NCBI GenBank assembly: GCA_039621445.1
Contig: CP154954.1
Location: forward strand, 186,001-250,000
DNA: 64,000 bases
Reading direction: 5' to 3'
Source of the DNA: Euglena gracilis
Taxonomy: Eukaryota; Euglenida; Euglenophyceae; Euglenales
Shown here: piece by piece, positions 44,331 through 56,992 of the stretch
Layout of the letters: each line of letters begins with the position of its first letter
Numbering within the stretch: the first letter of the stretch is position 1
Program-made: the position numbers and the translations under genes
Notes under the pieces: model-generated
Seen by the model: only the letters and a program-made list of their open reading frames with translations
Told to the model about the DNA's origin: nothing
The model's database searches: none

Positions 44331-45075
44331 TCAGCTTTCGTTTCTCAGCGTCAGTATTGGCCTAGAAAAGTGCCTTCGCCATTGGTGTTCTTTCCAATCT
44401 CTACGCATTTCACCGCTACACTGGAAATTCCCTTCACCCCTACCATACTCAAGTCTAGCAGTTTTTAATGCCCTTCCAAAGTTAAGCTTTGACTTTTAAC
44501 ATTAAACACACTTGACCGCCTACAAACTCTTTACGCCCAATAATTCCGGATAACGCTCGCATCTCCCGTATTACCGCGGCTGCTGGCACGGAATTAGCCG
44601 ATGCTTATTCCTCAAATACCGTCATTTCTTCTTCTTTGAGAAAAGAAGTTTACAACCCAAAGGCCGTCTTCCTTCACGCGGTATTGCTCCGTCAGGCTTG
44701 CGCCCATTGCGGAAAATTCCTCACTGCTGCCTTCCGTAGAAGTCTGTTCCGTTCTCAATCCCAGTGTGGCTGATCATCCTCTCAAATCAGCTACTGATCG
44801 TCGCCTTGGTAAGCCTTTACCTCACCAACAAGCTAATCAGATGCAAGCTCATGCCTAGGCGAAATTCTCTTTAACTAGCTACTCACATAGATCTAGTAAA
44901 TTATGAGGCATTAGCAAACGTTTCCATCTGTTATTCCTCGCCCAAGCGCAGATTCTTACATATTACTCACCCGTCCGCCACTAAATTACTATTGCTAGTA
45001 ATTTCGTTCAACTTGCATGTGTTAAGCATACCGCCAGCGTTCACCCTGAGCAAGGATCAAACTCGTCATTTCCAA
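43578..45075 (-). rRNA. rrn16: 16S rRNA, operon copy 1
   Basis: Small-subunit rRNA of about 1.49 kb. On plus the complements of universal motifs are intact: TTACCGCGGCTGCTGGCAC (530 loop), CGCTCGTTGCGGGAC (1100 region), GACGGGCGGTGTGTAC (decoding site). The 3' tail on minus reads GGAACAACTCCC. This gives an anti-Shine-Dalgarno CTCCC, matching the GGGAG sites before accessory ORFs. A short hairpin (TTTAGTT/AACTAAA) follows the 3' end. Confidence 0.97.
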
Positions 45076-45154
45076 AACATCAAAGTTGGTCAAATCCTCT
45101 CACCCTCTTGGTGACCAAGCAAGGGGCACATTTACTATAATGTGTACACTAAAA

Positions 45155-45204
45155 GCGCGCTTTGTAGGATTCGAACCTACTACATCAGGTTTTGGAGACC
45201 TACG
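45155..45204 (-). pseudogene. trnW fragment in rRNA leader, copy 1
   Basis: Near-identical to the anticodon arm and 3' half of trnW-CCA (23295-23367). It lacks the D-arm and 5' acceptor strand, so it is not a tRNA. It lies 80 bases upstream of 16S. Confidence 0.85.
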
Positions 45205-45240
45205 CCTTAGGATTTTAAAGAAAAGAAATATTTGGCTAAT

Positions 45241-45412
45241 ACAAGGATTCAATCCACGACCCTACCCTTATCAAAGGTATTCTATAATAATAAAAGATAA
45301 TAGTGATCTTTGAAAAATAAAAAATTTTCCTTTTGATTTTTTATTTTTTAAAATTTATACGGTATTTTAATTAAAAATAAAAAAATTGTCCCAGCCACAC
45401 GTTAAAGTACGG
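45241..45412 (-). repeat. Degenerate trnI - 16S 3' end duplicate in leader, copy 1
   Basis: 45241-45285 resembles trnI-GAU around its anticodon loop (CTTATCA context). After an AT-rich spacer like the real one, 45386-45412 resembles the 16S 3' end (TTGTCCCAGCCACAC against TTGTTCCAGCCACAC). The order and spacing copy those inside the operon, so the leader seems to be an old duplication of that segment. Confidence 0.65.
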
Positions 45413-46158
45413 AAAAATTTACACTAGGAATTAAGCTAAGTTATTTCTTGTGAATGAAAAGAATTCACAAGATCAGGGGTAAAAGCATAACACCTAAACT
45501 GTGCGCATGAGCATTTACGTATGAAAGTCTAGGAACCTTACCTTAATATTTTTCAATATCACAAAATATAGGGTACTCAGCAGCAATATAAGAAGTATAA
45601 AGACATTTTGGTCTCTTGTAGCATTTTATAAATATTCGTCCAAATCGACAATGAACGACACGCTTCTTACTAGCAAAAGATTTACAACTAAAAAGCACAC
45701 ACATAACACAAAGAACCAAATACAAAGTAGCAATAACTATAATGTACAACAAAATAAAACTCTTATCAGAAGATTACCTAATATTCTCACTATGATTCAA
45801 CCTATCTTGTTGAATTTTGTGATTAATCTTTTATATTAGCGAAGAAACATAGTCATTTTCCAAACACTCGAGGATATTATTCATATCGTTTAAAATTTTA
45901 AAAGAAAAATATTACGAAATTCACTGATTTCTATAAACAGATTGTCTTATTTTTTCCGAAGCATCATGTTTTGGCCAAAAAAAATTCAAACTTAAAGGAA
46001 ACGTGGTTTGACAAATTCCTTGGTTTAATTATACCACAATACATTTATCCATGCAATAAAACACTAACGTAACGGCAGTCATAAAAATTACTCGAAAATC
46101 GAGTTAATATTAATAAATAAACTCACTAAGAGACAATTAAATAAATTAAACTTCCCAT
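45413..46158. other. rRNA leader / inter-operon spacer, copy 1
   Basis: Spacer between operon copies 1 and 2. It holds a strong hairpin (CTTGTGAAT at 45447, ATTCACAAG at 45463) and otherwise no gene. Short ORFs here change length between copies because of indels, so they are not conserved. The rRNA promoter must lie here, but no convincing minus-strand -35/-10 pair was found. Confidence 0.5.
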
Positions 46159-46272
46159 AAGGGCACTAAAATCTTTTCCCGGAAAGTAACCTTTCAAGTA
46201 TCTATTTACCCTTTATGTTTAACTTGCAAGTTCGAAATGTTTTAAGTGGATCCATAAAGACAAGAGCACCCT
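46159..46272 (-). rRNA. rrn5: 5S rRNA, copy 2
   Basis: 114 nt, identical to copy 3; consensus form of this 5S. Confidence 0.93.
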
Positions 46273-46355
46273 AAAATAAAAGTTCATTCAAGAAACTTTT
46301 AAATCTTAAAAAAGTGACAAGTAAAAATAAATGTTTTGTTTTCATATAGGAAAAA

Positions 46356-46664
46356 ATTTTCGGTCGGTTAGTATATCTCGGCTAAAATTGTTACCAATTG
46401 TACACCTAATACCTATCAAACGGTTCGTCTTACCGTGACCTATGAAGAGTACTTATCTTAAGGTGGGCTTCCTACTTATATGCTTTCAGCAGTTATCCAC
46501 TCCGCACTTGACTACCCAGCGTATTCTGTTGGCACAAAAACTGGTACATCAGTGGTGCGTCCTTCCCGGTCCTCTCGTACTAAGGAAAGCGCCTTTCAAT
46601 ACTCTAACGCTCACACCGGATATGGACCGAACTGTCTCTCGACGTTCTGAACCCAGCTCACGTA

Positions 46665-46699
<35 letters not shown>

Positions 46700-46716
46700 G
46701 TACTACCGCCCCAGGT

Positions 46717-46776
<60 letters not shown>

Positions 46777-47264
46777 CAGCCTGTTATCCCTAGAGTAACT
46801 TTTATCTGTTTACGACGGCCTTTCCATACAGCACCGTCGGGTCACTAAGACCGACTTTAGTCTCTGTTTGACTTATAAGTCTCACAGTCAAGCTTTCTTA
46901 TGCCTTTACACTCCACAACTAATTTCCGTCTAGCCTGAGAAAACCTTTGTACGCCTCCGTTACTTTTTAGGAGGCTACCGCCCCAGTAAAACTGCCCACC
47001 TGAAACTGTCAATTATCATGATTGTACATAAGATTAAGATTAGATTTCTAGCTTTCTCAGAGTGGTATCTCATTTTTCGGCTCCCCGTATCCCAAAAGAC
47101 AAGATCATAGCCTCCCACCTATTCTGCGCAAAAAAAGCCCGAAACCAATTTCAGGATACAGTAAAGCTTCATAGGGTCTTTCTGTCCAAGTGCAAGTAGA
47201 CCGCATCTTCACAGTCAATTCTATTTCACCGAGTCTCTTTCTGAGACAGTGTCCAAATCGTTAA

Positions 47265-47317
<53 letters not shown>

Positions 47318-49240
47318 AATTATAGTTATTGCCGCTGTTCACAGGGGCTTCAGTCACTAGCTTTGCTTACGCTAACCAATTTCTTTAACCTTCCTGCACT
47401 GAGCAGGCCTCGGCCCCCATACATCGTTTTTCAACTTCGCGGAGACCTGTGCTTTTGGTAAGCAGTCGCTTGGACCTCTTTTCTGCCACCTCATTAGAGG
47501 TACTTCTTCTTCCGAAGTTACGAAGTCATTTTGCCGAGTTCCTTAGAAAGAGTTATCTCGCGCTCCTTAGTATATTCTACTAACCTACCTGTGTCAGTTT
47601 ACGGTACAGGCGAGCTCACTATACATAAACAAAAGTTTTTCTTGGAAACATGACATCAATCACTTTCAATACCGTAGTATTTATACTATTCAGGCCTTAA
47701 GACAAAATATTTTTTTTAATATTTGATACCTCTTGAACCCTTAAACCACAAACCATCACGTGGCCGATCTAGCCTTTTTCGTCACTCCTTACAAGTGAGC
47801 ATTCGGTACAGGAATATTAACCTGTCATCCATCAATTTACGTTGTTAAACCTTATTTTAGGACCTGACTAACCCTTAGAGACGAACCTGGCTAAGGAAAC
47901 CTTAGGTTTTCGGAGCATAGGATTTTCACCAATGTTTTCGTTACTTAAGCCGACATTCTCACTTCTGTTTAATCCAGAACTATTTTCACTATTCCTTCTC
48001 TTCAACACAGAACGCTCTTCTACCGATTTCTCTCACACCTTCGGCAAATTACTTAGTCCCGTTCATTTTCGGCGCACTATCACTTGACCAGTAAGCTATT
48101 ACGCACTTTTTAAAGGAATGGCTGCTTCTAAGCCAACCTCCTGGTTGTCTATGTAATAGTACATCCTTTACCACTTAGTAATTATTTAGGGGCCTTAAGT
48201 AGTGATCTGGGCTGCTTCCCTCTTGACAATGAAGCTTATCCCCCACTGTCTCACTGATTAATTGAAATATAACTTAGTATTCAGAGTTTGCCACAACTTG
48301 GTACCATTTTCATAGCCCGCATCGAAACAGTGCTTTACCCCTAATGTTTACCATAATTAAACGCTGCGCCTCAACGCATTTCGAAGAGATCCAGCTAGCT
48401 CCAAGTTCGATTGGAATTTCTCCCCTAATCACAGTTCATCCCCCAATTTTTCAACATTGGTGGGTTCGGTCCTCCATTCTGTTTTACCAAAACTTCAACC
48501 TGACCATGATTAGATCACCTGGGTTCGGGTCTATAAGCAATGACATAAACTTTCAAGAAGAAAGTTTTTCGCTTTATTTAAGCTCGATTTCACTATGGCT
48601 CCGGAAAAACCTTAACCTTGCCATCACCTATAAGTCGCCGGCTCATTCTTCAACAGGCACACAGTCAATCTTTAAATAGATCTCCTACTGCTTGTAAACT
48701 TATGCTTTCATATTCTATTTCACTCACTTCTCAGTGTTCTATTTCAGCTTTCCCTCACGGTACTCGTACACTATCGGTCATTTAGGAGTATTTAGCCTTA
48801 CGAGATGGTCCTCGCTGATTCACACAGAATTCCACGTGCTCTATGCTACTCGGGAAAATCAAAAATTACTTTTTAAAAACAAATACGGGATTTAAAACCC
48901 TCTTTGATTTTGTTTTCAACAAATTCTCTATCTTTTTCAGTAATTATAATATACCCACAACACCCATAAAGGTTTAGGCTGATTTCCGTTAGCTCGCCAC
49001 TAATAAGAAAATCGCTTTTGCTTTCTTTTCCTTCGGCTACTAAGATGTTTCAGTTCACCAAGTTCTCTACATTATTTGTATACCATTTCATTGTAATGTT
49101 AAAGTAATAGGTTGCCCCATTCGGGAATCTTTAGATTAAAGCTCGTCTTTAGCTCCCTAAAGCATATCGTTAATTTCTACGCCCTTCTTCGACTCTAAAT
49201 GCCAAGCAATCCCGCATAAGCCCTTGTTCATTTGAACCTA
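46356..49240 (-). rRNA. rrn23: 23S rRNA, operon copy 2
   Basis: Same as copy 1 except for a few changes, including one extra base in a T run near 47715, one G lost near 47880 (TTAGAGACG against TTAGAGGACG) and one substitution near 48215. The period to copy 1 is 5918 bp. Confidence 0.95.
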
Positions 49241-49254
49241 CATCAAAACCTTTT

Positions 49255-49327
49255 TGGAGATAAGCGGACTCGAACCGCTGACATCTGCCTTGCAAAGGCA
49301 GCGCTCTACCAACTGAGCTATACCCCC
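49255..49327 (-). tRNA. trnA-UGC: tRNA-Ala (UGC), copy 2
   Basis: Identical to copy 1. Confidence 0.95.
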
Positions 49328-49336
49328 AAAACCAAG

Positions 49337-49410
49337 AGGGCCATGCTAGACTTGAACTAGCGACCTTACCCTTATCAAGGGTATGCTCTAACCAACTGAG
49401 CTAATAGCCC
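49337..49410 (-). tRNA. trnI-GAU: tRNA-Ile (GAU), copy 2
   Basis: Identical to copy 1. Confidence 0.94.
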
Positions 49411-49495
49411 TCTTGGAAAAATAAGAGGTTTCCCTACTTATTTTTTTTATTTTTCATTGTTTCCAATCTATACATTTTTTTAGTTAAAAAACTAA

Positions 49496-49615
49496 AGGGA
49501 GTTGTTCCAGCCACACCTTCCAGTACGGCTACCTTGTTACGACTTCACCCCAGTCACCAGCCAGGCCTTAGGTATTTCCCTCTTTTCAGGCAAGATAATA
49601 ACTTCGGGCACAGCC

Positions 49616-49653
<38 letters not shown>

Positions 49654-49909
49654 AGAACGTATTCACCGCCGTATAGCTGACCGGCGATTACTAGCGATTC
49701 CGGCTTCATGTAGGCGAGTTTCAGCCTACAATCCGAACTTAGGCTAAGTTTTAAGATTAGCTCATTTTCACAAAATTGCAACTTATTGTCTTAACCATTG
49801 TAGCACGTGTGTAGCCCAGGATATAAGGGGCATGATGACTTGACGTCGTCCTCACCTTCCTCCGGTAATAACCAGCAGTATTTCTAAATGACAAGCGTTA
49901 ATTAAAAAA

Positions 49910-49974
<65 letters not shown>

Positions 49975-50042
49975 CCACCTGTGTCTAGATACCCGAAGGT
50001 ACTGCGTTCTTTCAAACTTCCTCCTAGATCCTGTCAAATCCT

Positions 50043-50123
<81 letters not shown>

Positions 50124-50216
50124 CTTGTGCAAGCGTACTCCCCAGGCGGGATACTTAACGTGTTAACTACAGCAGTGCACTTTCAGCACCACTTAGTATC
50201 CATAGTTTACGGCCAA

Positions 50217-50248
<32 letters not shown>

Positions 50249-50993
50249 TCAGCTTTCGTTTCTCAGCGTCAGTATTGGCCTAGAAAAGTGCCTTCGCCAT
50301 TGGTGTTCTTTCCAATCTCTACGCATTTCACCGCTACACTGGAAATTCCCTTCACCCCTACCATACTCAAGTCTAGCAGTTTTTAATGCCCTTCCAAAGT
50401 TAAGCTTTGACTTTTAACATTAAACACACTTGACCGCCTACAAACTCTTTACGCCCAATAATTCCGGATAACGCTCGCATCTCCCGTATTACCGCGGCTG
50501 CTGGCACGGAATTAGCCGATGCTTATTCCTCAAATACCGTCATTTCTTCTTCTTTGAGAAAAGAAGTTTACAACCCAAAGGCCGTCTTCCTTCACGCGGT
50601 ATTGCTCCGTCAGGCTTGCGCCCATTGCGGAAAATTCCTCACTGCTGCCTTCCGTAGAAGTCTGTTCCGTTCTCAATCCCAGTGTGGCTGATCATCCTCT
50701 CAAATCAGCTACTGATCGTCGCCTTGGTAAGCCTTTACCTCACCAACAAGCTAATCAGATGCAAGCTCATGCCTAGGCGAAATTCTCTTTAACTAGCTAC
50801 TCACATAGATCTAGTAAATTATGAGGCATTAGCAAACGTTTCCATCTGTTATTCCTCACCCAAGCGCAGATTCTTACATATTACTCACCCGTCCGCCACT
50901 AAATTACTATTGCTAGTAATTTCGTTCAACTTGCATGTGTTAAGCATACCGCCAGCGTTCACCCTGAGCAAGGATCAAACTCGTCATTTCCAA
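49496..50993 (-). rRNA. rrn16: 16S rRNA, operon copy 2
   Basis: Conserved motifs intact. The only difference from copy 1 that I noticed is one base near the 5' end (CCTCACCC against CCTCGCCC on plus). Confidence 0.97.
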
Positions 50994-51041
50994 AACATCA
51001 AAGTTGGTCAAATCCTCTCACCCTCTTGGTGACCAAGCAAG

Positions 51042-51065
51042 GGGCACATTTACTATAATGTGCCC
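51042..51065. repeat. Perfect hairpin upstream of 16S copy 2
   Basis: GGGCACATT and AATGTGCCC pair perfectly around TACTAT. In copies 1 and 3 the right arm reads AATGTGTAC, so the stem is shorter there. Confidence 0.6.
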
Positions 51066-51072
51066 ACTAAAA

Positions 51073-51332
51073 GCGCGCTTTGTAGGATTCGAACCTACTA
51101 CATCAGGTTTTGGAGACCTACGCCTTAGGATTTTAAAGAAAAGAAATATTTGGCTAATACAAGGATTCAATCCACGACCCTACCCTTATCAAAGGTATTC
51201 TATAATAATAAAAGATAATAGTGATCTTTGAAAAATAAAAAATTTTCCTTTTGATTTTTTTATTTTTTAAAATTTATACGGTATTTTAATTAAAAATAAA
51301 AAAATTGTCCCAGCCACACGTTAAAGTACGGA
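51073..51332 (-). repeat. Leader relics, copy 2: trnW fragment, trnI-like and 16S-3'-like pieces
   Basis: Same order as in copy 1: trnW piece at about 51073-51122, trnI-like piece at about 51159-51203, and 16S-3'-like piece at 51305-51332. Confidence 0.65.
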
Positions 51333-52076
51333 AAAATTTACACTAGGAATTAAGCTAAGTTATTTCTTGTGAATGAAAAGAATTCACAAGATCAGGGATA
51401 AAAGCATAACACCTAAACTGTGCGCATGAGCATTTACGTATGAAAGTCTAGGAACCTTACCTTAATATTTTTCAATATCACAAAATATAGGGTACTCAGC
51501 AGCAATATAAGAAGTATAAAGACATTTTGGTCTCTTGTAGAATTATATAAATATTCGTCCAAATCGACAATGAACGACACGCTTCTTACTAGCAAAAATT
51601 TACAACTAAAAAGCACACACATAACACAAAGAACCAAATACAAAGTAGCAATAACTATAATGTACAACAAAATAAAACTCTTATCAGAAGATTACCTAAT
51701 ATTCTCACTATGATTCAACCTATCTTGTTGAATTTTGTGATTAATCTTTTATATTAGCGAAGAAACATAGTCATTTTCCAAACACTCGAGGATATTATTC
51801 ATATCGTTTAAAATTTTAAAAGAAAAATATTACGAAATTCACTGATTTCTATAAACAGATTGTCTTATTTTTTCGGAAGCATCATGTTTTGGCCAAAAAA
51901 AATTCAAACTTAAAGGAAACGTGGTTTGACAAATTCCTTGGTTTAATTATACCACAATACATTTATCCATGCAATAAAACACTAACGTAACGGCAGTCAT
52001 AAAAATTACTCGAAAATCGAGTTAATATTAATAAATAAACTCACTAAGAGACAATTAAATAAATTAAACTTCCCAT
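51333..52076. other. rRNA leader / inter-operon spacer, copy 2
   Basis: Nearly the same as copy 1 with small indels that alter the short frames. No gene is seen. Confidence 0.5.
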
Positions 52077-52190
52077 AAGGGCACTAAAATCTTTTCCCGG
52101 AAAGTAACCTTTCAAGTATCTATTTACCCTTTATGTTTAACTTGCAAGTTCGAAATGTTTTAAGTGGATCCATAAAGACAAGAGCACCCT
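52077..52190 (-). rRNA. rrn5: 5S rRNA, copy 3
   Basis: 114 nt, identical to copy 2. Confidence 0.93.
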
Positions 52191-52273
52191 AAAATAAAAG
52201 TTCATTCAAGAAACTTTTAAATCTTAAAAAAGTGACAAGTAAAAATAAATGTTTTGTTTTCATATAGGAAAAA

Positions 52274-52582
52274 ATTTTCGGTCGGTTAGTATATCTCGGC
52301 TAAAATTGTTACCAATTGTACACCTAATACCTATCAAACGGTTCGTCTTACCGTGACCTATGAAGAGTACTTATCTTAAGGTGGGCTTCCTACTTATATG
52401 CTTTCAGCAGTTATCCACTCCGCACTTGACTACCCAGCGTATTCTGTTGGCACAAAAACTGGTACATCAGTGGTGCGTCCTTCCCGGTCCTCTCGTACTA
52501 AGGAAAGCGCCTTTCAATACTCTAACGCTCACACCGGATATGGACCGAACTGTCTCTCGACGTTCTGAACCCAGCTCACGTA

Positions 52583-52617
<35 letters not shown>

Positions 52618-52634
52618 GTACTACCGCCCCAGGT

Positions 52635-52694
<60 letters not shown>

Positions 52695-53182
52695 CAGCCT
52701 GTTATCCCTAGAGTAACTTTTATCTGTTTACGACGGCCTTTCCATACAGCACCGTCGGGTCACTAAGACCGACTTTAGTCTCTGTTTGACTTATAAGTCT
52801 CACAGTCAAGCTTTCTTATGCCTTTACACTCCACAACTAATTTCCGTCTAGCCTGAGAAAACCTTTGTACGCCTCCGTTACTTTTTAGGAGGCTACCGCC
52901 CCAGTAAAACTGCCCGCCTGAAACTGTCAATTATCATGATTGTACATAAGATTAAGATTAGATTTCTAGCTTTCTCAGAGTGGTATCTCATTTTTCGGCT
53001 CCCCGTATCCCAAAAGACAAGATCATAGCCTCCCACCTATTCTGCGCAAAAAAAGCCCGAAACCAATTTCAGGATACAGTAAAGCTTCATAGGGTCTTTC
53101 TGTCCAAGTGCAAGTAGACCGCATCTTCACAGTCAATTCTATTTCACCGAGTCTCTTTCTGAGACAGTGTCCAAATCGTTAA

Positions 53183-53235
<53 letters not shown>

Positions 53236-55160
53236 AATTATAGTTATTGCCGCTGTTCACAGGGGCTTCAGTCACTAGCTTTGCTTACGCTAACCAATTT
53301 CTTTAACCTTCCTGCACTGAGCAGGCCTCGGCCCCCATACATGGTTTTTTCAACTTCGCGGAGACCTGTGCTTTTGGTAAGCAGTCGCTTGGACCTCTTT
53401 TCTGCCACCTCATTAGAGGTACTTCTTCTTCCGAAGTTACGAAGTCATTTTGCCGAGTTCCTTAGAAAGAGTTATCTCGCGCTCCTTAGTATATTCTACT
53501 AACCTACCTGTGTCAGTTTACGGTACAGGCGAGCTCACTATACATAAACAAAAGTTTTTCTTGGAAACATGACATCAATCACTTTCAATACCGTAGTATT
53601 TATACTATTCAGGCCTTAAGACAAAATATTTTTTTTAATATTTGATACCTCTTGAACCCTTAAACCACAAACCATCACGTGGCCGATCTAGCCTTTTTCG
53701 TCACTCCTTACAAGTGAGCATTCGGTACAGGAATATTAACCTGTCATCCATCAATTTACGTTGTTAAACCTTATTTTAGGACCTGACTAACCCTTAGAGG
53801 ACGAACCTGGCTAAGGAAACCTTAGGTTTTCGGAGCATAGGATTTTCACCAATGTTTTCGTTACTTAAGCCGACATTCTCACTTCTGTTTAATCCAGAAC
53901 TATTTTCACTATTCCTTCTCTTCAACACAGAACGCTCTTCTACCGATTTCTCTCACACCTTCGGCAAATTACTTAGTCCCGTTCATTTTCGGCGCACTAT
54001 CACTTGACCAGTAAGCTATTACGCACTTTTTAAAGGAATGGCTGCTTCTAAGCCAACCTCCTGGTTGTCTATGTAATAGTACATCCTTTACCACTTAGTA
54101 ATTATTTAGGGGCCTTAAGTAGTGATCTGGGCTGTTTCCCTCTTGACAATGAAGCTTATCCCCCACTGTCTCACTGATTAATTGAAATATAACTTAGTAT
54201 TCAGAGTTTGCCACAACTTGGTACCATTTTCATAGCCCGCATCGAAACAGTGCTTTACCCCTAATGTTTACCATAATTAAACGCTGCGCCTCAACGCATT
54301 TCGAAGAGATCCAGCTAGCTCCAAGTTCGATTGGAATTTCTCCCCTAATCACAGTTCATCCCCCAATTTTTCAACATTGGTGGGTTCGGTCCTCCATTCT
54401 GTTTTACCAAAACTTCAACCTGACCATGATTAGATCACCTGGGTTCGGGTCTATAAGCAATGACATAAACTTTCAAGAAGAAAGTTTTTCGCTTTATTTA
54501 AGCTCGATTTCACTATGGCTCCGGAAAAACCTTAACCTTGCCATCACCTATAAGTCGCCGGCTCATTCTTCAACAGGCACACAGTCAATCTTTAAATAGA
54601 TCTCCTACTGCTTGTAAACTTATGCTTTCATATTCTATTTCACTCACTTCTCAGTGTTCTATTTCAGCTTTCCCTCACGGTACTCGTACACTATCGGTCA
54701 TTTAGGAGTATTTAGCCTTACGAGATGGTCCTCGCTGATTCACACAGAATTCCACGTGCTCTATGCTACTCGGGAAAATCAAAAATTACTTTTTAAAAAC
54801 AAATACGGGATTTAAAACCCTCTTTGATTTTGTTTTCAACAAATTCTCTATCTTTTTCAGTAATTATAATATACCCACAACACCCATAAAGGTTTAGGCT
54901 GATTTCCGTTAGCTCGCCACTAATAAGAAAATCGCTTTTGCTTTCTTTTCCTTCGGCTACTAAGATGTTTCAGTTCACCAAGTTCTCTACATTATTTGTA
55001 TACCATTTCATTGTAATGTTAAAGTAATAGGTTGCCCCATTCGGGAATCTTTAGATTAAAGCTCGTCTTTAGCTCCCTAAAGCATATCGTTAATTTCTAC
55101 GCCCTTCTTCGACTCTAAATGCCAAGCAATCCCGCATAAGCCCTTGTTCATTTGAACCTA
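52274..55160 (-). rRNA. rrn23: 23S rRNA, operon copy 3
   Basis: Near-identical to copies 1 and 2. It differs by a substitution near 52916 (GCCCGCC against GCCCACC) and a small change near 53343 (ATGGTTTTTTC against ATCGTTTTTC), among few others. Confidence 0.95.
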
Positions 55161-55174
55161 CATCAAAACCTTTT

Positions 55175-55247
55175 TGGAGATAAGCGGACTCGAACCGCTG
55201 ACATCTGCCTTGCAAAGGCAGCGCTCTACCAACTGAGCTATACCCCC
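55175..55247 (-). tRNA. trnA-UGC: tRNA-Ala (UGC), copy 3
   Basis: Identical to copy 1. Confidence 0.95.
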
Positions 55248-55256
55248 AAAACCAAG

Positions 55257-55330
55257 AGGGCCATGCTAGACTTGAACTAGCGACCTTACCCTTATCAAGG
55301 GTATGCTCTAACCAACTGAGCTAATAGCCC
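55257..55330 (-). tRNA. trnI-GAU: tRNA-Ile (GAU), copy 3
   Basis: Identical to copy 1. Confidence 0.94.
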
Positions 55331-55415
55331 TCTTGGAAAAATAAGAGGTTTCCCTACTTATTTTTTTTATTTTTCATTGTTTTCAATCTATACATTTTTT
55401 TAGTTAAAAAACTAA

Positions 55416-55536
55416 AGGGAGTTGTTCCAGCCACACCTTCCAGTACGGCTACCTTGTTACGACTTCACCCCAGTCACCAGCCAGGCCTTAGGTATTTCCC
55501 TCTTTTCAGGCAAGATAATAACTTCGGGCACAGCCA

Positions 55537-55573
<37 letters not shown>

Positions 55574-55833
55574 AGAACGTATTCACCGCCGTATAGCTGA
55601 CCGGCGATTACTAGCGATTCCGGCTTCATGTAGGCGAGTTTCAGCCTACAATCCGAACTTAGGCTAAGTTTTAAGATTAGCTCATTTTCACAAAATTGCA
55701 ACTTATTGTCTTAACCATTGTAGCACGTGTGTAGCCCAGGATATAAGGGGCATGATGACTTGACGTCGTCCTCACCTTCCTCTGGTAATAACCAGCAGTA
55801 TTTCTAAATGACAAGCGTTAATTAAAAAAAAGG

Positions 55834-55885
<52 letters not shown>

Positions 55886-55953
55886 CCACCTGTGTCTAGA
55901 TACCCGAAGGTACTGCGTTCTTTCAAACTTCCTCCTAGATCCTGTCAAATCCT

Positions 55954-56034
<81 letters not shown>

Positions 56035-56127
56035 CTTGTGCAAGCGTACTCCCCAGGCGGGATACTTAACGTGTTAACTACAGCAGTGCACTTTCAGCAC
56101 CACTTAGTATCCATAGTTTACGGCCAA

Positions 56128-56159
<32 letters not shown>

Positions 56160-56904
56160 TCAGCTTTCGTTTCTCAGCGTCAGTATTGGCCTAGAAAAGT
56201 GCCTTCGCCATTGGTGTTCTTTCCAATCTCTACGCATTTCACCGCTACACTGGAAATTCCCTTCACCCCTACCATACTCAAGTCTAGCAGTTTTTAATGC
56301 CCTTCCAAAGTTAAGCTTTGACTTTTAACATTAAACACACTTGACCGCCTACAAACTCTTTACGCCCAATAATTCCGGATAACGCTCGCATCTCCCGTAT
56401 TCACGCGGCTGCTGGCACGGAATTAGCCGATGCTTATTCCTCAAATACCGTCATTTCTTCTTCTTTGAGAAAAGAAGTTTACAACCCAAAGGCCTTCTTC
56501 CTTCACGCGGTATTGCTCCGTCAGGCTTGCGCCCATTGCGGAAAATTCCTCACTGCTGCCTTCCGTAAAAGTCTGTTCCGTTCTCAATCCCAGTGTGGCT
56601 GATCATCCTCTCAAATCAGCTACTGATCGTCGCCTTGGTAAGCCTTTACCTCACCAACAAGCTAATCAGATGCAAGCTCATGCCTAGGCGAAATTCTCTT
56701 TAACTAGCTACTCACATAGATCTAGTAAATTATGAGGCATTAGCAAACGTTTCCATCTGTTATTCCTCACCCAAGCGCAGATTCTTACATATTACTCACC
56801 CGTCCGCCACTAAATTACTATTGCTAGTAATTTCGTTCAACTTGCATGTGTTAAGCATACCGCCAGCGTTCACCCTGAGCAAGGATCAAACTCGTCATTT
56901 CCAA
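55416..56904 (-). rRNA. rrn16: 16S rRNA, operon copy 3, damaged in conserved loops
   Basis: Full length but with several changes absent from copies 1 and 2. A 9-nt deletion near 55837 removes part of the universally conserved CAACGAGCGCAACCC segment. A two-base swap at about 56402-56403 changes GCGGTAA of the 530 loop to GCGTGAA. Substitutions also occur near 55534, 55783, 56495 and 56569. The first two hit bases needed for decoding, so this copy is probably non-functional or carries assembly errors at the array edge. Confidence 0.9.
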
Positions 56905-56992
56905 AACATCAAAGTTGGTCAAATCCTTTCACCCTCTTGGTGACCAAGCAAGGGGCACATTTACTATAATGTGTACACTAAAAGCGCGCTTT

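Noticed and set aside
45543-45839. Small hydrophobic ORFs in the rRNA leader
   Set aside because: Frames and lengths change between the operon copies because of indels, so they are not maintained.
46008-46035. TTGACA followed by TATACC at 16-bp spacing on plus in the rRNA leader
   Set aside because: It points away from the rRNA genes, and in such AT-rich DNA a chance match is likely.
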